This document shows, piece after piece, positions 1 through 8,434 of a stretch of 64,000 nucleotides of DNA (within the stretch, counting starts at the first letter, position 1; each line of letters opens with the position of its first letter). The notes beneath the pieces are model-generated. The model searched no databases. It was not told the origin of the DNA and was given only the letters and a program-made list of their open reading frames with translations. The translations under genes and the position numbers were made by a program. Origin of the DNA: Bacteroidia bacterium (lineage in GTDB: Bacteria > Bacteroidota > Bacteroidia > B-17B0 > Aurantibacillaceae); assembly GCA_018000995.1 (NCBI GenBank), contig JAGNIU010000011.1, forward strand, positions 1 to 64,000, in the 5' to 3' direction.

Positions 1-124
1 TGAACATTTCCTTTGCTTTCGGGTGCTTTTAAATATTCTGCTAAAAAATTTATATATTTGATTAAGAATTATTTGAGTGAAAATCGCGGTTTAATGATGA
101 GTGAGGGTAACTCCCGTCCGGACC

Positions 125-155
125 GCAAAAGCTCTCAGAAATGGGGGCTTTTTGC
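125..155. terminator. Hairpin resembling an intrinsic terminator, just upstream of the flavoprotein start
   Basis: The arms at 125-136 and 143-155 pair over about 11-12 positions with G-T wobbles and one bulged T, around a six-base loop; the right arm is T-rich. The preceding stretch (about 101-124) looks like the 3' end of a stable RNA, but no matching 5' acceptor strand is found upstream, so no tRNA is called. Nothing else can be supported in bases 1-124. Confidence 0.45.
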
Positions 156-160
156 TTTTA

Positions 161-1357
161 TTGAAAAAGACAATAGCCATAGTTGGCGGAGGGCCAGCCG
201 CTTTGTTTTTAGCGGCGAATTTGGACGAAAACCAATACCACGTTACTATTTATGAAAAAAACGCGGCCTTAGGACGAAAGTTTCTGGTGGCCGGACAAGG
301 TGGTTTTAATTTAACCCATAGCGAAGACATTGAGATGATGTTAACGCGCTATACCCCTACTTCTTTTCTTAAAAAAGCCCTTAAAGATTTTTCGAATACA
401 GATTTGCGAAATTTTTTGAATTCATTAGGTATACAAACGTATGTTGGTACAAGTAAAAGAGTTTTTCCTGTTAAGGATATTAAACCTATTTCCGTTTTTA
501 ATGCCCTTTTAAATTTTTTAAAACAAAAAGGCGTCATTATTAAAACTAATTTTAACTGGAAAGGTTTTGATGCGGACAACAAATTCGTTTTTGAAACAGA
601 AACCAAAGAACAAAAAGTTGTGGCAGATAAAGTAATATTTGCATTAGGCGGTGCGAGTTGGAAAGTAACAGGCTCCGACGGATCATGGCTCGGACATTTT
701 GAGAAAAAAGGAATTACATGTTTACCTTTCCGAGCATCCAATAGTGCTTTTGAAATAAAATGGCCTGAAGGTGTTTCGGAAAAATTTAAAGGGAAAGCCT
801 TAAAGAATTGTTCGTTCTTGTGTGGCGAAAAAGAAATTAAAGGCGAAGCTGTTTTAACCTCATTTGGTATTGAAGGCAGTGGTGTTTATCCGTTAAGCGG
901 TGAAATACGAAAACAGCTTGATGAGAATAAATCCGCAGATCTTTTCATAGATTTCAAACCTCAATTAACTAAAGCCGAAATAAAAAAACGTCTAGTTGCA
1001 AATAAAAATAAAGCCCTTTCTCGTTTTTTGGAAACTGATCTTAAACTTAATAAAACGATTTTGCTTTTACTTAAAACTTTTTTGAGTAAAGAAGAATTTA
1101 CAGACCCCGAAACATTAAGTTCCAAAATAAAAGAATTCAAATTGATAATTAATTCACTCGCTCCTATTGATGAAGCCATTTCAACTGTCGGTGGTATTGC
1201 ATTAAATGAAATTGACGAAAATTACGAGCTAAAAAAATTGCCTCAGCATTATGTAATTGGTGAAATGTTAGATTGGGATGCCCCAACCGGTGGTTATTTA
1301 TTGCAGGCTTGCTTTAGTATGGGACACCATTTGGCAAAACATCTTAATACTATTTAA
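161..1357 (+). CDS. BaiN/YhiN (HI0933)-family FAD-dependent oxidoreductase
   Basis: Predicted cytoplasmic flavoprotein of the HI0933-like family, about 398 residues, the usual length. The Rossmann fold starts at once (TIAIVGGGPAALFLA) and is followed by the family signature around GRKFLVAGQGGFNLTHS. The C-terminus has the FAD-contacting segment STVGGIALNEI and the glycine-rich end WDAPTGGYLLQACFSMG. I place the start at TTG 161, just before the Rossmann strand. An in-frame GTG at 101 would add 20 residues coded by a terminator-like hairpin and is less likely. The substrate is unknown; characterised relatives reduce bile-acid intermediates, but that role cannot be transferred here. Confidence 0.86.
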   Translation: MKKTIAIVGGGPAALFLAANLDENQYHVTIYEKNAALGRKFLVAGQGGFNLTHSEDIEMMLTRYTPTSFLKKALKDFSNTDLRNFLNSLGIQTYVGTSKRVFPVKDIKPISVFNALLNFLKQKGVIIKTNFNWKGFDADNKFVFETETKEQKVVADKVIFALGGASWKVTGSDGSWLGHFEKKGITCLPFRASNSAFEIKWPEGVSEKFKGKALKNCSFLCGEKEIKGEAVLTSFGIEGSGVYPLSGEIRKQLDENKSADLFIDFKPQLTKAEIKKRLVANKNKALSRFLETDLKLNKTILLLLKTFLSKEEFTDPETLSSKIKEFKLIINSLAPIDEAISTVGGIALNEIDENYELKKLPQHYVIGEMLDWDAPTGGYLLQACFSMGHHLAKHLNTI

Positions 1358-1422
1358 AGGAATTGACAACCTAGATTTCCATCTTAACATTAAGAAGCTT
1401 GCTTATCAACATGAAATTTAAC

Positions 1423-1596
1423 TCAGGGATTTTTTTTACGTGCCCTTAATATAAGTATCACAATCAATACAATAATTCCAACTACTATAAATATCCCGAA
1501 ATTCATTCCCGCGTTAAAAATTCCTGACACAACGCCGCATGAAGCGAAAGAAAGAAGTGTAAGTACGATAGTAAATAATTTAAGAAAGCTTTTCAT
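1423..1596 (-). CDS. Small predicted lipoprotein with one membrane segment (57 aa)
   Basis: A short gene read by eye on the minus strand. The 57-residue product begins MKSFLKLFTIVLTLLSFASC, a signal peptide ending in a plausible lipobox with Cys20. A short GVVSGIFNAGMNFG linker follows, then a hydrophobic helix (about residues 35-50) and a basic tail (RARKKNP). Similar tiny lipoprotein-plus-helix proteins are widespread in Bacteroidota and have no established function. It is convergent with the flavoprotein gene, from which it is separated by 65 bases in which I see nothing. Confidence 0.6.
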   Translation of the reverse strand: MKSFLKLFTIVLTLLSFASCGVVSGIFNAGMNFGIFIVVGIIVLIVILILRARKKNP

Positions 1597-1706
1597 AATA
1601 ATTGAGTTTATAGCATGAATATATCACTGAAAACATTCTTATCGGGACTAAAATCGGCGGAAGGTAATTTAAAGTAGCCTTCAACCACTTTTTATAATTT
1701 ATTTCT

Positions 1707-1714
1707 TAAATTTG
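1707..1714 (+). promoter_or_regulatory. Putative -7 box for the TPR operon
   Basis: TAAATTTG matches the Bacteroidota -7 consensus TAnnTTTG. It lies 25 bases before the proposed CTG start at 1740, which leaves a normal short leader. No clear TTG -33 element is visible at the expected distance. Confidence 0.4.
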
Positions 1715-1739
1715 ATTAAGTAACCTTATCCTTTTCAAT

Positions 1740-3305
1740 CTGAAAAATCTAGTTTTAATATTAATTCTTCTTCCCTTTCTTTCATTTGGGCAGAATATTG
1801 ATTCTTTAAAACTTGCTCTTAAAAACGCAAAGCATGATACAACGCGGTGTAATATTTTATTAATCCTTGCCGAAACTGCCAGTGATGAAGAGTGGCCTGC
1901 TTTTAATGAACAATTATTAAAGCTGTCTGAAAAATGTGCTTCTAATATCTCAACTAAAACCCTTAAGAGTTTCTATTTAAAGCATCTTGGCGGCGCACTC
2001 AACAATACTGGTTTTCTTGCCTGGCAACATGGCGACATGAATAAAGCGTTAGAATTCTATTATAAAAGTCTAAAAATACACGAAGAAATTGTTAACAAAA
2101 AGGGAATGGCTACCTCTTTAAACAACATTGGAGTTATTTATATGGATCAGGGCGACATCATTAAAGCTCTAGAAATTTATCATAAAAGTTTAAAAACTCT
2201 TGAAGAAATTAAAGATAAAAATGGGGTAGCTACCACTTTGCATAATATTGCGCGCATTTACAATGATCAGGGTGATATACCAAAAGCATTAGAGTTCTAT
2301 CATAAGAGTTTAAAATTAAGGGAGGCGATCATGGATAAAACGGGAACAGCTCAATCCCTTAACAGTATTGGGGTTATTTACGATAATCAGAATGATATCA
2401 TTAAAGCACTCGAGTTCTATAACAAGAGCTTAAAAATAATGGAAGAAATTAAGAACAAAAATGGAATGGCTACCTCTTTAAACAACATTGGGTTTACCTA
2501 CAATAGGCAGGGCGACAACATAAAAGCACTGGAGTTCTATAATAAAAGTTTAAAAATAAGAGAAGAAACTAAGAACAAAAGTGGGATCGCTAGCTCTTTA
2601 AACAACATTGCGTTTATTTATAATAATAATGGAGATTTATCTAAAGCACTGATTTTTTATAATAAAAGCTTAAACATTTTCGAAGAAATAATGGACAAAA
2701 ATGGAATGGCAACCTCATTAAATAATATTGGGAATCTTTTACTTAAACAGGAGAAAAATATTGAGGCAATTGCTTATGCCACGCGAAGCATGGAAACTGC
2801 CAAAGAATTAGGATTTCCCCGGAAAATTAAAGATGCGGCTTGTTTGCTTAAGGATATTTATAAAAAACAAAACAAATTCAAGGAAGCTTTTGAAATGTAT
2901 GAATTGGAAATTAAAATGCGGGATAGCATCAATAACGAAGAAACACAAAAAGCTGCCGTAAAAAAACAAATGCAATATGAATATGAAACAAAAGCCCGCG
3001 AATTAAAAAACGAACAAGAGAAAAAAGATATTATTGTAAAAGCAGAATTAAAGCAAAGGGAAAAAGAACGGAATTATTTTGTGATTGGATTTGCTTTAGT
3101 GATTGTACTCGCCCTGTTCATTTTTAGAAGTTACCGTCAAAAACAAAAAGCCAATTTAATTATCACTAAGCAAAAACACGAAGTTGAAGAAAGCAGGAAA
3201 GAAATTTTAGATAGCATTCATTATGCCAAGCGTATTCAGAAGGCGATGATACCTTCTGATAAATACATTGATAAAAACTTAAACCGTTTACAAAACAAGG
3301 GATGA
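1740..3305 (+). CDS. TPR-repeat membrane protein, paralogue 1 (no output domain; CTG start)
   Basis: Predicted inner-membrane sensor-like protein of about 521 residues. It has an N-terminal signal segment, about six or seven 40-residue tetratricopeptide repeats (NNIG.IY..QGD..KAL pattern), a charged coiled coil, one membrane helix (near FALVIVLALFIF) and a short cytoplasmic tail containing EILDSIHYAKRIQKA. In related Bacteroidota proteins this tail leads into a SpoIIE phosphatase or kinase; here it stops about 20 residues later. The first ATG (2037) lies inside the TPR array. The reading frame is open upstream, and residues from CTG 1740 (LKNLVLILILLPFLSFGQ) align with the start of the two downstream paralogues, so CTG replaces their ATG. 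The stop overlaps the next start (ATGA, 3302-3305). Confidence 0.82.
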   Translation: MKNLVLILILLPFLSFGQNIDSLKLALKNAKHDTTRCNILLILAETASDEEWPAFNEQLLKLSEKCASNISTKTLKSFYLKHLGGALNNTGFLAWQHGDMNKALEFYYKSLKIHEEIVNKKGMATSLNNIGVIYMDQGDIIKALEIYHKSLKTLEEIKDKNGVATTLHNIARIYNDQGDIPKALEFYHKSLKLREAIMDKTGTAQSLNSIGVIYDNQNDIIKALEFYNKSLKIMEEIKNKNGMATSLNNIGFTYNRQGDNIKALEFYNKSLKIREETKNKSGIASSLNNIAFIYNNNGDLSKALIFYNKSLNIFEEIMDKNGMATSLNNIGNLLLKQEKNIEAIAYATRSMETAKELGFPRKIKDAACLLKDIYKKQNKFKEAFEMYELEIKMRDSINNEETQKAAVKKQMQYEYETKARELKNEQEKKDIIVKAELKQREKERNYFVIGFALVIVLALFIFRSYRQKQKANLIITKQKHEVEESRKEILDSIHYAKRIQKAMIPSDKYIDKNLNRLQNKG

Positions 3306-4747
3306 AAAAAATTATTTTCATATTGTTTCTTTTCCCTGGCTTTTTGTTTGGGCAAGACAGAATCGTTGATTCTTTAAAACTTGCTCTAAAAAATGCTAAG
3401 CATGATACTACTAGGTGTAATATTTTATATACACTTGCTGAAACAGCTAGTGATGAAGAATGGCCTGCTTTTAATGAACAATTAAAAGTGTTAGCAGACA
3501 AAAACAGTTCCAATAATACAGCATTAAAGAAATTTTATTTAAAACACCTTGCTTCTGCCCTTCATAACATTGGTTTCATTAATGAAAATCAAGGCGACAT
3601 GCCCAAGTCACTGGAATATTATCAGAAAAGTTTCAAGATAAGAGAAGAAATTAGAGATACTCGAGGTATTGCAACTTCATTAAACAGCATCGGTCTTATT
3701 TATCATAATCAAGGCGACATCCCTAAGGCTTTAGAGTATTACCATAGGAGTTTAAAGATTTATGAAGATATTGGAGACAAAATCGGATTAACAACTTCAT
3801 TAAACAACATTGGAGCTATTTATGAAACTCAAGGCGATTACTCAAAAGCGTTGGAGTATCATCATAAGAATTTAAAAATTAGGGAAGAGCTTGGAGACAA
3901 ATACAAGATAGCTTCCACTTTAAATAATCTTGGTATTACATATAATTCACAAGGCAACACACAAAAGGCACTCGAGTCTTATCAAAGGAGTTTAAAGATT
4001 CAGGAAGAGATTGGTGATAAAAAAGGAAAAGGCTACTCTTTAAACAATATCGGTTCAATTTATAAGCAGCAAGGCGACATCAACAAAGCATTGGAGTATT
4101 ATCAGAAAAGCTTAATGATCCAAGAAGAGACAAAGGATAAAACCGGAATAATATCTTCTTTGCACAATATTGCCAATCTGATATTAGAAAAAGGGCAGAC
4201 AGTTCAAGCTCTTATTTTGGCAAATAGGGCGATGCAAATTTCTGAGGAATTAGGCTTTCCCCAAAGAATTAAAAATTCTGCTAATCTGCTAAAACACATC
4301 TTTCAACAACAAAACAAATACAAAGAAGCTTTTGAAATGCTTGAGTTGGAAGTCAAAATGAGAGACAGTGTTAACAATCAGGAAACTCAAAAAGCTGCTG
4401 TAAAAAAACAAATGCAATATGAATACGAAACCCAAGCTAAGGAATTAAAAAATGAACAAGAAAAAAAGGATATTATTGTGAAGGCCGAATTAAAACAAAG
4501 AGAAAAAGAACGGAATTATTTTGTTATTGGATTCGCTTTGGTAATTGTGCTTGCTCTATTCATTTTTAGAAGTTACCGACAGAAACAAAGAGTCAATTTA
4601 ATCATCACCCAACAAAAAAACCAAGTAGAAGAAAGTCGGAAAGAAATTTTAGATAGCATACATTACGCTAAACGAATACAAAAAGCACATTTGCCTTCTA
4701 ATAATTATATTGAAAAGAACTTAAACCGTTTGCAAAACAAAGGATGA
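3302..4747 (+). CDS. TPR-repeat membrane protein, paralogue 2 (no output domain)
   Basis: A 481-residue paralogue of its neighbours on both sides. Signal peptide MKKIIFILFLFPGFLFGQ, then about six 40-residue TPR units predicted to lie in the periplasm, the near-invariant coiled coil (KNEQEKKDIIVKAELKQ), a membrane helix at about 405-423, and a tail ending shortly after AKRIQKAHLPS with no catalytic domain. It is translationally coupled at both ends by 4-base ATGA overlaps. The TPR part differs much more between the paralogues than the coiled coil, helix and tail do, suggesting different ligands with a shared membrane or cytoplasmic partner. The biochemical role is unknown. Confidence 0.87.
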   Translation: MKKIIFILFLFPGFLFGQDRIVDSLKLALKNAKHDTTRCNILYTLAETASDEEWPAFNEQLKVLADKNSSNNTALKKFYLKHLASALHNIGFINENQGDMPKSLEYYQKSFKIREEIRDTRGIATSLNSIGLIYHNQGDIPKALEYYHRSLKIYEDIGDKIGLTTSLNNIGAIYETQGDYSKALEYHHKNLKIREELGDKYKIASTLNNLGITYNSQGNTQKALESYQRSLKIQEEIGDKKGKGYSLNNIGSIYKQQGDINKALEYYQKSLMIQEETKDKTGIISSLHNIANLILEKGQTVQALILANRAMQISEELGFPQRIKNSANLLKHIFQQQNKYKEAFEMLELEVKMRDSVNNQETQKAAVKKQMQYEYETQAKELKNEQEKKDIIVKAELKQREKERNYFVIGFALVIVLALFIFRSYRQKQRVNLIITQQKNQVEESRKEILDSIHYAKRIQKAHLPSNNYIEKNLNRLQNKG

Positions 4748-6198
4748 AAAAAATAATTTTTATATTATTTCTTTTTCCACTCTTTTTGTTTGGACAAGAC
4801 AGAATTGTTGATTCATTGAATCTCGTTCTTAAAAATGCAACCCATGATACAACCAAATGCAGAGTTTATATAGAATTGGGTTCAGAATTGTACTCTAGAA
4901 ACCCGGATTCCGCTTTAACACTATGGCAAAAAGCACAACTCCTTTCAGAAAAGAATTTACTTAATAGCGATCCTCTTAAAAAGTGGTATTTGTTACGACT
5001 TGGTCAGTCATTAAATAATCTGGGAATTGTTTATTCAGACCGAGGTGACAATCAAAAGGCCTATCAATATTATATTAAGAGTATCAAGATTCATAAAGAG
5101 GCCGGTGAAAAAAAAGGTTTAGCTACTTCCTTAAGCAATATTGGACTTATTCACGACGCACAAGGTAATATTCAAAAAGCATTGGAGTATTACCACGCCG
5201 GGTTAAAGATTAGAGAAGAGATTAATGATAAACAAGGGATAGCTGATGTTTTAAATAACATGGGAGGCATTTATAAACTTCAAGGAGACACTTCAAAAAC
5301 ATTAGAATATTTTTTAAGGGCTTTGAAAATTAGCGAAGGTATTGATTATAAAGAAGGAGTAGCAATGGCCTTAAACAACATTGGAGTTACTTATGATGAT
5401 CAATCCCAAACATCTTTAGCATTAGAGTATTATAAAAAGAGTTTAAAAATTAGAGAAGAGCTTGGTGATAAGCACGGGATAGCATTGTCTTTACTCAACA
5501 TTGGTGTTATTTACTATAACCAAAACAACTACCCCTTAGCATTAGAGTATTATAACAAAAGTTTAAACCTTTGGGAAGAAATAGAAGAGAAAAATGGTAT
5601 TGCTAATTCATTGTTAAGAATAGGAAATATTTATTTCTATCAAGGTAATTTAAAAGCAAGTTTAACTTATGCAACCAAAGGCATGAAAATTTCTAAAGAA
5701 TTAGGTTATCCTGAAATTATCAATAGCTCCGCCGAGTTGCTTAAATTCATATACCAAAAACAAAACAAATATAAAGAAGCATTTGAAATGTTTGAACTGG
5801 AAATTAAAATGAGAGATAGTATATACAACGATGAAACACAAAAAGAATCTGTAAAAAAACAAATGCAATACCAATATGAAACACAAGCTAAAGAACTAAA
5901 AAACGAACAGGAAAAAAAAGATATTATTGCGAAGGCTGAATTAAAACAAAGAGAAAAAGAAAGAAATTATTTCGTAATTGGTTTTGCATTAGTAATTGTG
6001 CTTGCGCTATTCATTTTTAGAAGCTACCGACAGAAACAAAAAGCTAATTTAATCATCACATTACAAAAATCTCAAGTTGAAGAAAGCCGGAAAGAAATTT
6101 TAGATAGCATCCATTATGCAAAGCGCATTCAGAAAGCGCATTTACCTTCTAATAATTACATTGAAAAGAATTTAAACCGTTTGCAGAAGAAAGGATAA
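4744..6198 (+). CDS. TPR-repeat membrane protein, paralogue 3 (no output domain)
   Basis: A 484-residue third copy with the same layout: signal peptide, degenerate N-terminal helices (here CRVYIELGSELYSRNPDSAL instead of the TAETASDEEW type of the other two), about six TPR units, the conserved coiled coil, a membrane helix at about 408-426, and a tail ending after IQKAHLPS. There is no phosphatase, kinase or DNA-binding domain. It overlaps the previous gene by ATGA and ends one base before the start of the Coq7-like gene, so all four appear co-translated. Family knowledge suggests signalling; the output partner is not encoded here. Confidence 0.87.
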   Translation: MKKIIFILFLFPLFLFGQDRIVDSLNLVLKNATHDTTKCRVYIELGSELYSRNPDSALTLWQKAQLLSEKNLLNSDPLKKWYLLRLGQSLNNLGIVYSDRGDNQKAYQYYIKSIKIHKEAGEKKGLATSLSNIGLIHDAQGNIQKALEYYHAGLKIREEINDKQGIADVLNNMGGIYKLQGDTSKTLEYFLRALKISEGIDYKEGVAMALNNIGVTYDDQSQTSLALEYYKKSLKIREELGDKHGIALSLLNIGVIYYNQNNYPLALEYYNKSLNLWEEIEEKNGIANSLLRIGNIYFYQGNLKASLTYATKGMKISKELGYPEIINSSAELLKFIYQKQNKYKEAFEMFELEIKMRDSIYNDETQKESVKKQMQYQYETQAKELKNEQEKKDIIAKAELKQREKERNYFVIGFALVIVLALFIFRSYRQKQKANLIITLQKSQVEESRKEILDSIHYAKRIQKAHLPSNNYIEKNLNRLQKKG

Positions 6199-6199
6199 T

Positions 6200-6766
6200 A
6201 TGAAACTAAAGCATCCACAATTAGTTGATTTACTACAACAAGCCTACTCCGCCGAAAGAGCTGCTGCATTCGCTTATATTGGTCATGCCGGTTCAGTTAA
6301 AAATCCTGATGAGAAAAAAGCGATTAAACAAATTGAAGATGATGAATGGTTTCACCGTAAGGAAGTATTAGAAATAATGAACGAATATGATATTCCCATT
6401 TCTAAATGGTATGAATTCAGATTTTATGTGGTAGGAAAAATTATTTGGTACAGCTGCTACGTGATTGGTTGGTTTATGCCTTTTTATTTTGCAGGACGAT
6501 TAGAAAGTGGTAACGTGTGCGAATATTTTAGAATGAAACAATGGTTTAACGAATTAGGTATTACCAAACACGACCAAATTCTATACGACATGGGTATCAA
6601 AGAAAAAGAACATGAAGTTTATTTCTTAGAACAAATAAAAGACAGTAAACTCCTCCCCTTCTTCGAAAAATTATTTAACTGGGGCGGACAAAAAAATTTT
6701 AATAATATTGATTTAGATAAAAAATATCCTGTTGAGAAATCGGATGTGTATTGTAAGAAGGATTAA
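6200..6766 (+). CDS. Ferritin-like diiron protein (Coq7/demethoxyubiquinone hydroxylase-like)
   Basis: A 188-residue four-helix-bundle protein. The diiron ligand pattern of the Coq7 class is visible: E19 (YSAERAAA), an ExxH at E49-H52 (EWFH), E103 (RLESGN) and a second ExxH at E136-H139 (EKEH). A hydrophobic stretch around residues 80-100 would sit in or on the membrane, as in Coq7. Bacteroidota use menaquinone, so ubiquinone hydroxylation is unlikely and the substrate is open; oxygen or peroxide sensing or detoxification is possible. The ATG follows the TPR-3 stop by one base, so it belongs to the same operon. Confidence 0.72.
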   Translation: MKLKHPQLVDLLQQAYSAERAAAFAYIGHAGSVKNPDEKKAIKQIEDDEWFHRKEVLEIMNEYDIPISKWYEFRFYVVGKIIWYSCYVIGWFMPFYFAGRLESGNVCEYFRMKQWFNELGITKHDQILYDMGIKEKEHEVYFLEQIKDSKLLPFFEKLFNWGGQKNFNNIDLDKKYPVEKSDVYCKKD

Positions 6767-6825
6767 TGCGCCAATTGAATAACATAAATAAAAATTACTT
6801 ACATTAGTAATAGAATAATATACAA

Positions 6826-8403
6826 ATGAAAAACATTATACTTACGCTGATTTGCATTTTGACTTTTGGATTCAAATTATTTGCCCAACCATGTGGAATT
6901 GCTCAAACATTAACCACATTACAACAATCACAAATAAGCAGCATCCTCAATCCATTAGACAGTGCATTGAAATATGAAAACTTATTTAAAATTGATTCAC
7001 TAAGTTTTGAATTAAAGAATGTTTATTCAACACAAGGCGGACGACCTGATGCGATTGAACCGTATTCTGCATTAGTATCAAACATCAATTGGCTAAATAT
7101 TACAAATTCAATTTTACTTTCAAGGGCACTCATATCGGCTGATAGCATGGTATATGTTAATTTGTGGAGAACAGCTAAAGGAATGAATCCTCCTTCCTAT
7201 CAACCACATTCATTGTTTTTAAGAGCGTCGGCAGAAATAGCAGCTGGTCTTTTAAAAATTGCAGATAAAGAAACCGACATCACAAGAAAAACACTTTATC
7301 AATCTTGGGCAACAAGAGCCTTAGATAGTTTAGCCACGATGCAAATTCAAACCGGACCTTGTGTAGGTGCTTTTCCATTTCCTGACCTTAGACCTTATGG
7401 CGATGCTACATTTGGACCTATCATTCAAAACTTCATGTTTTTTTGTGGTGCCGACTCAGTAAATGTTTTACAAAATGGTTGGATTATTAATGACAAAGGA
7501 ACTGGAGAATTTAAATTTGATGCGGGAGTGATTGCGAATGCATACTATGAAGCCTACAATTACACAGGGAATACCAATTACAGAAACATTGCAATTTCAA
7601 TTGGTAATTATTTAAAGCCACTAAAGTTTAATAAAAACTATAATTACAACACCTTTGTTTCGTTGGGACTTACAAGAACGTATCAATTAAACAATGACAT
7701 AACATTTTTAGACAGAGCGATTAAAAACATCCGCTATTCTGTTCAACCCGGTCAAATTACAAATGGACGTTGGGTTGATGGACATAACGCAAATTCACGT
7801 TATCATAGTATTATCATTCAAAATATTATTCCAACAATTCAATTAATACCTGCTTTAGATAATTACAAAAACGTATTGGACACAATGACCTACAAAGCGG
7901 TTAAAAATTTAGTTGATTATTCTTATAACTGTAATTCTGCAACCGGTTATCGTTGGTTAATCAAATCATATGGGTTAGGCTTATCCATTATACCCCAATC
8001 CTTAAAAGATTCTATTACCGACCTTATTGGGAAGCATATCAATCAATCGGCAGCTAACGGAAAATATTTAGATGTTCCCACCATGGGTGAATACTTAGAA
8101 TTACTTTCTTCATTCTCCGGTTTAGATGAAATAAATTTGCCGAATGATTTAAAATTAAACATTTTCCCAAATCCAACAAACCATATTACCAATCTCACAT
8201 TCAATATTTCAGAATCGGAAAATATTAATTTATCACTTTTCAATATTAACGGACAACTAGTAAAAATTATTGACGGTGGGCAAAAAACTAAAGGGACATA
8301 CAGTTATTCTATAGACCTTTCCGATTTCACAAGCGGTGTTTATGTAATAACACTTCAAACAAATGATAAGAAATTCTCTAAGAAAATAATAAAGTCAGAA
8401 TAA
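6826..8403 (+). CDS. Secreted alpha-helical T9SS cargo of unknown function
   Basis: A 525-residue exported protein. The signal peptide (MKNIILTLICILTFGFKLFA) is followed by a region of about 400 residues rich in paired helices, with aromatic and acidic patches such as FDAGVIANAYYEAYNYTGN and NGRWVDGHNANSRYH. This suggests an (alpha/alpha)-toroid of the kind found in polysaccharide-degrading enzymes, but I do not recognise a family or catalytic motif. The last roughly 80 residues (LNIFPNPTNHITNLTFNIS to the lysine-rich end KKFSKKIIKSE) form a type A T9SS sorting domain, so the mature protein should reach the surface or medium. It stands alone with about 60 bases of AT-rich leader. Confidence 0.75.
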   Translation: MKNIILTLICILTFGFKLFAQPCGIAQTLTTLQQSQISSILNPLDSALKYENLFKIDSLSFELKNVYSTQGGRPDAIEPYSALVSNINWLNITNSILLSRALISADSMVYVNLWRTAKGMNPPSYQPHSLFLRASAEIAAGLLKIADKETDITRKTLYQSWATRALDSLATMQIQTGPCVGAFPFPDLRPYGDATFGPIIQNFMFFCGADSVNVLQNGWIINDKGTGEFKFDAGVIANAYYEAYNYTGNTNYRNIAISIGNYLKPLKFNKNYNYNTFVSLGLTRTYQLNNDITFLDRAIKNIRYSVQPGQITNGRWVDGHNANSRYHSIIIQNIIPTIQLIPALDNYKNVLDTMTYKAVKNLVDYSYNCNSATGYRWLIKSYGLGLSIIPQSLKDSITDLIGKHINQSAANGKYLDVPTMGEYLELLSSFSGLDEINLPNDLKLNIFPNPTNHITNLTFNISESENINLSLFNINGQLVKIIDGGQKTKGTYSYSIDLSDFTSGVYVITLQTNDKKFSKKIIKSE

Positions 8404-8434
8404 ATATTCTGTCACCCTTTTTTATTGTATAACA

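Noticed and set aside
95-125. Possible tRNA 3' end
   Set aside because: There is no complementary acceptor strand, D arm or anticodon arm upstream, and the T-loop-like part is too short.
349-741. Open frame antisense to the flavoprotein gene
   Set aside because: It overlaps a well-supported gene and has no recognisable domain.
2037-6198. Regular DNA repeats of about 120 bases
   Set aside because: They encode 40-residue TPR units in frame and have no unique spacers, so this is not a CRISPR array.
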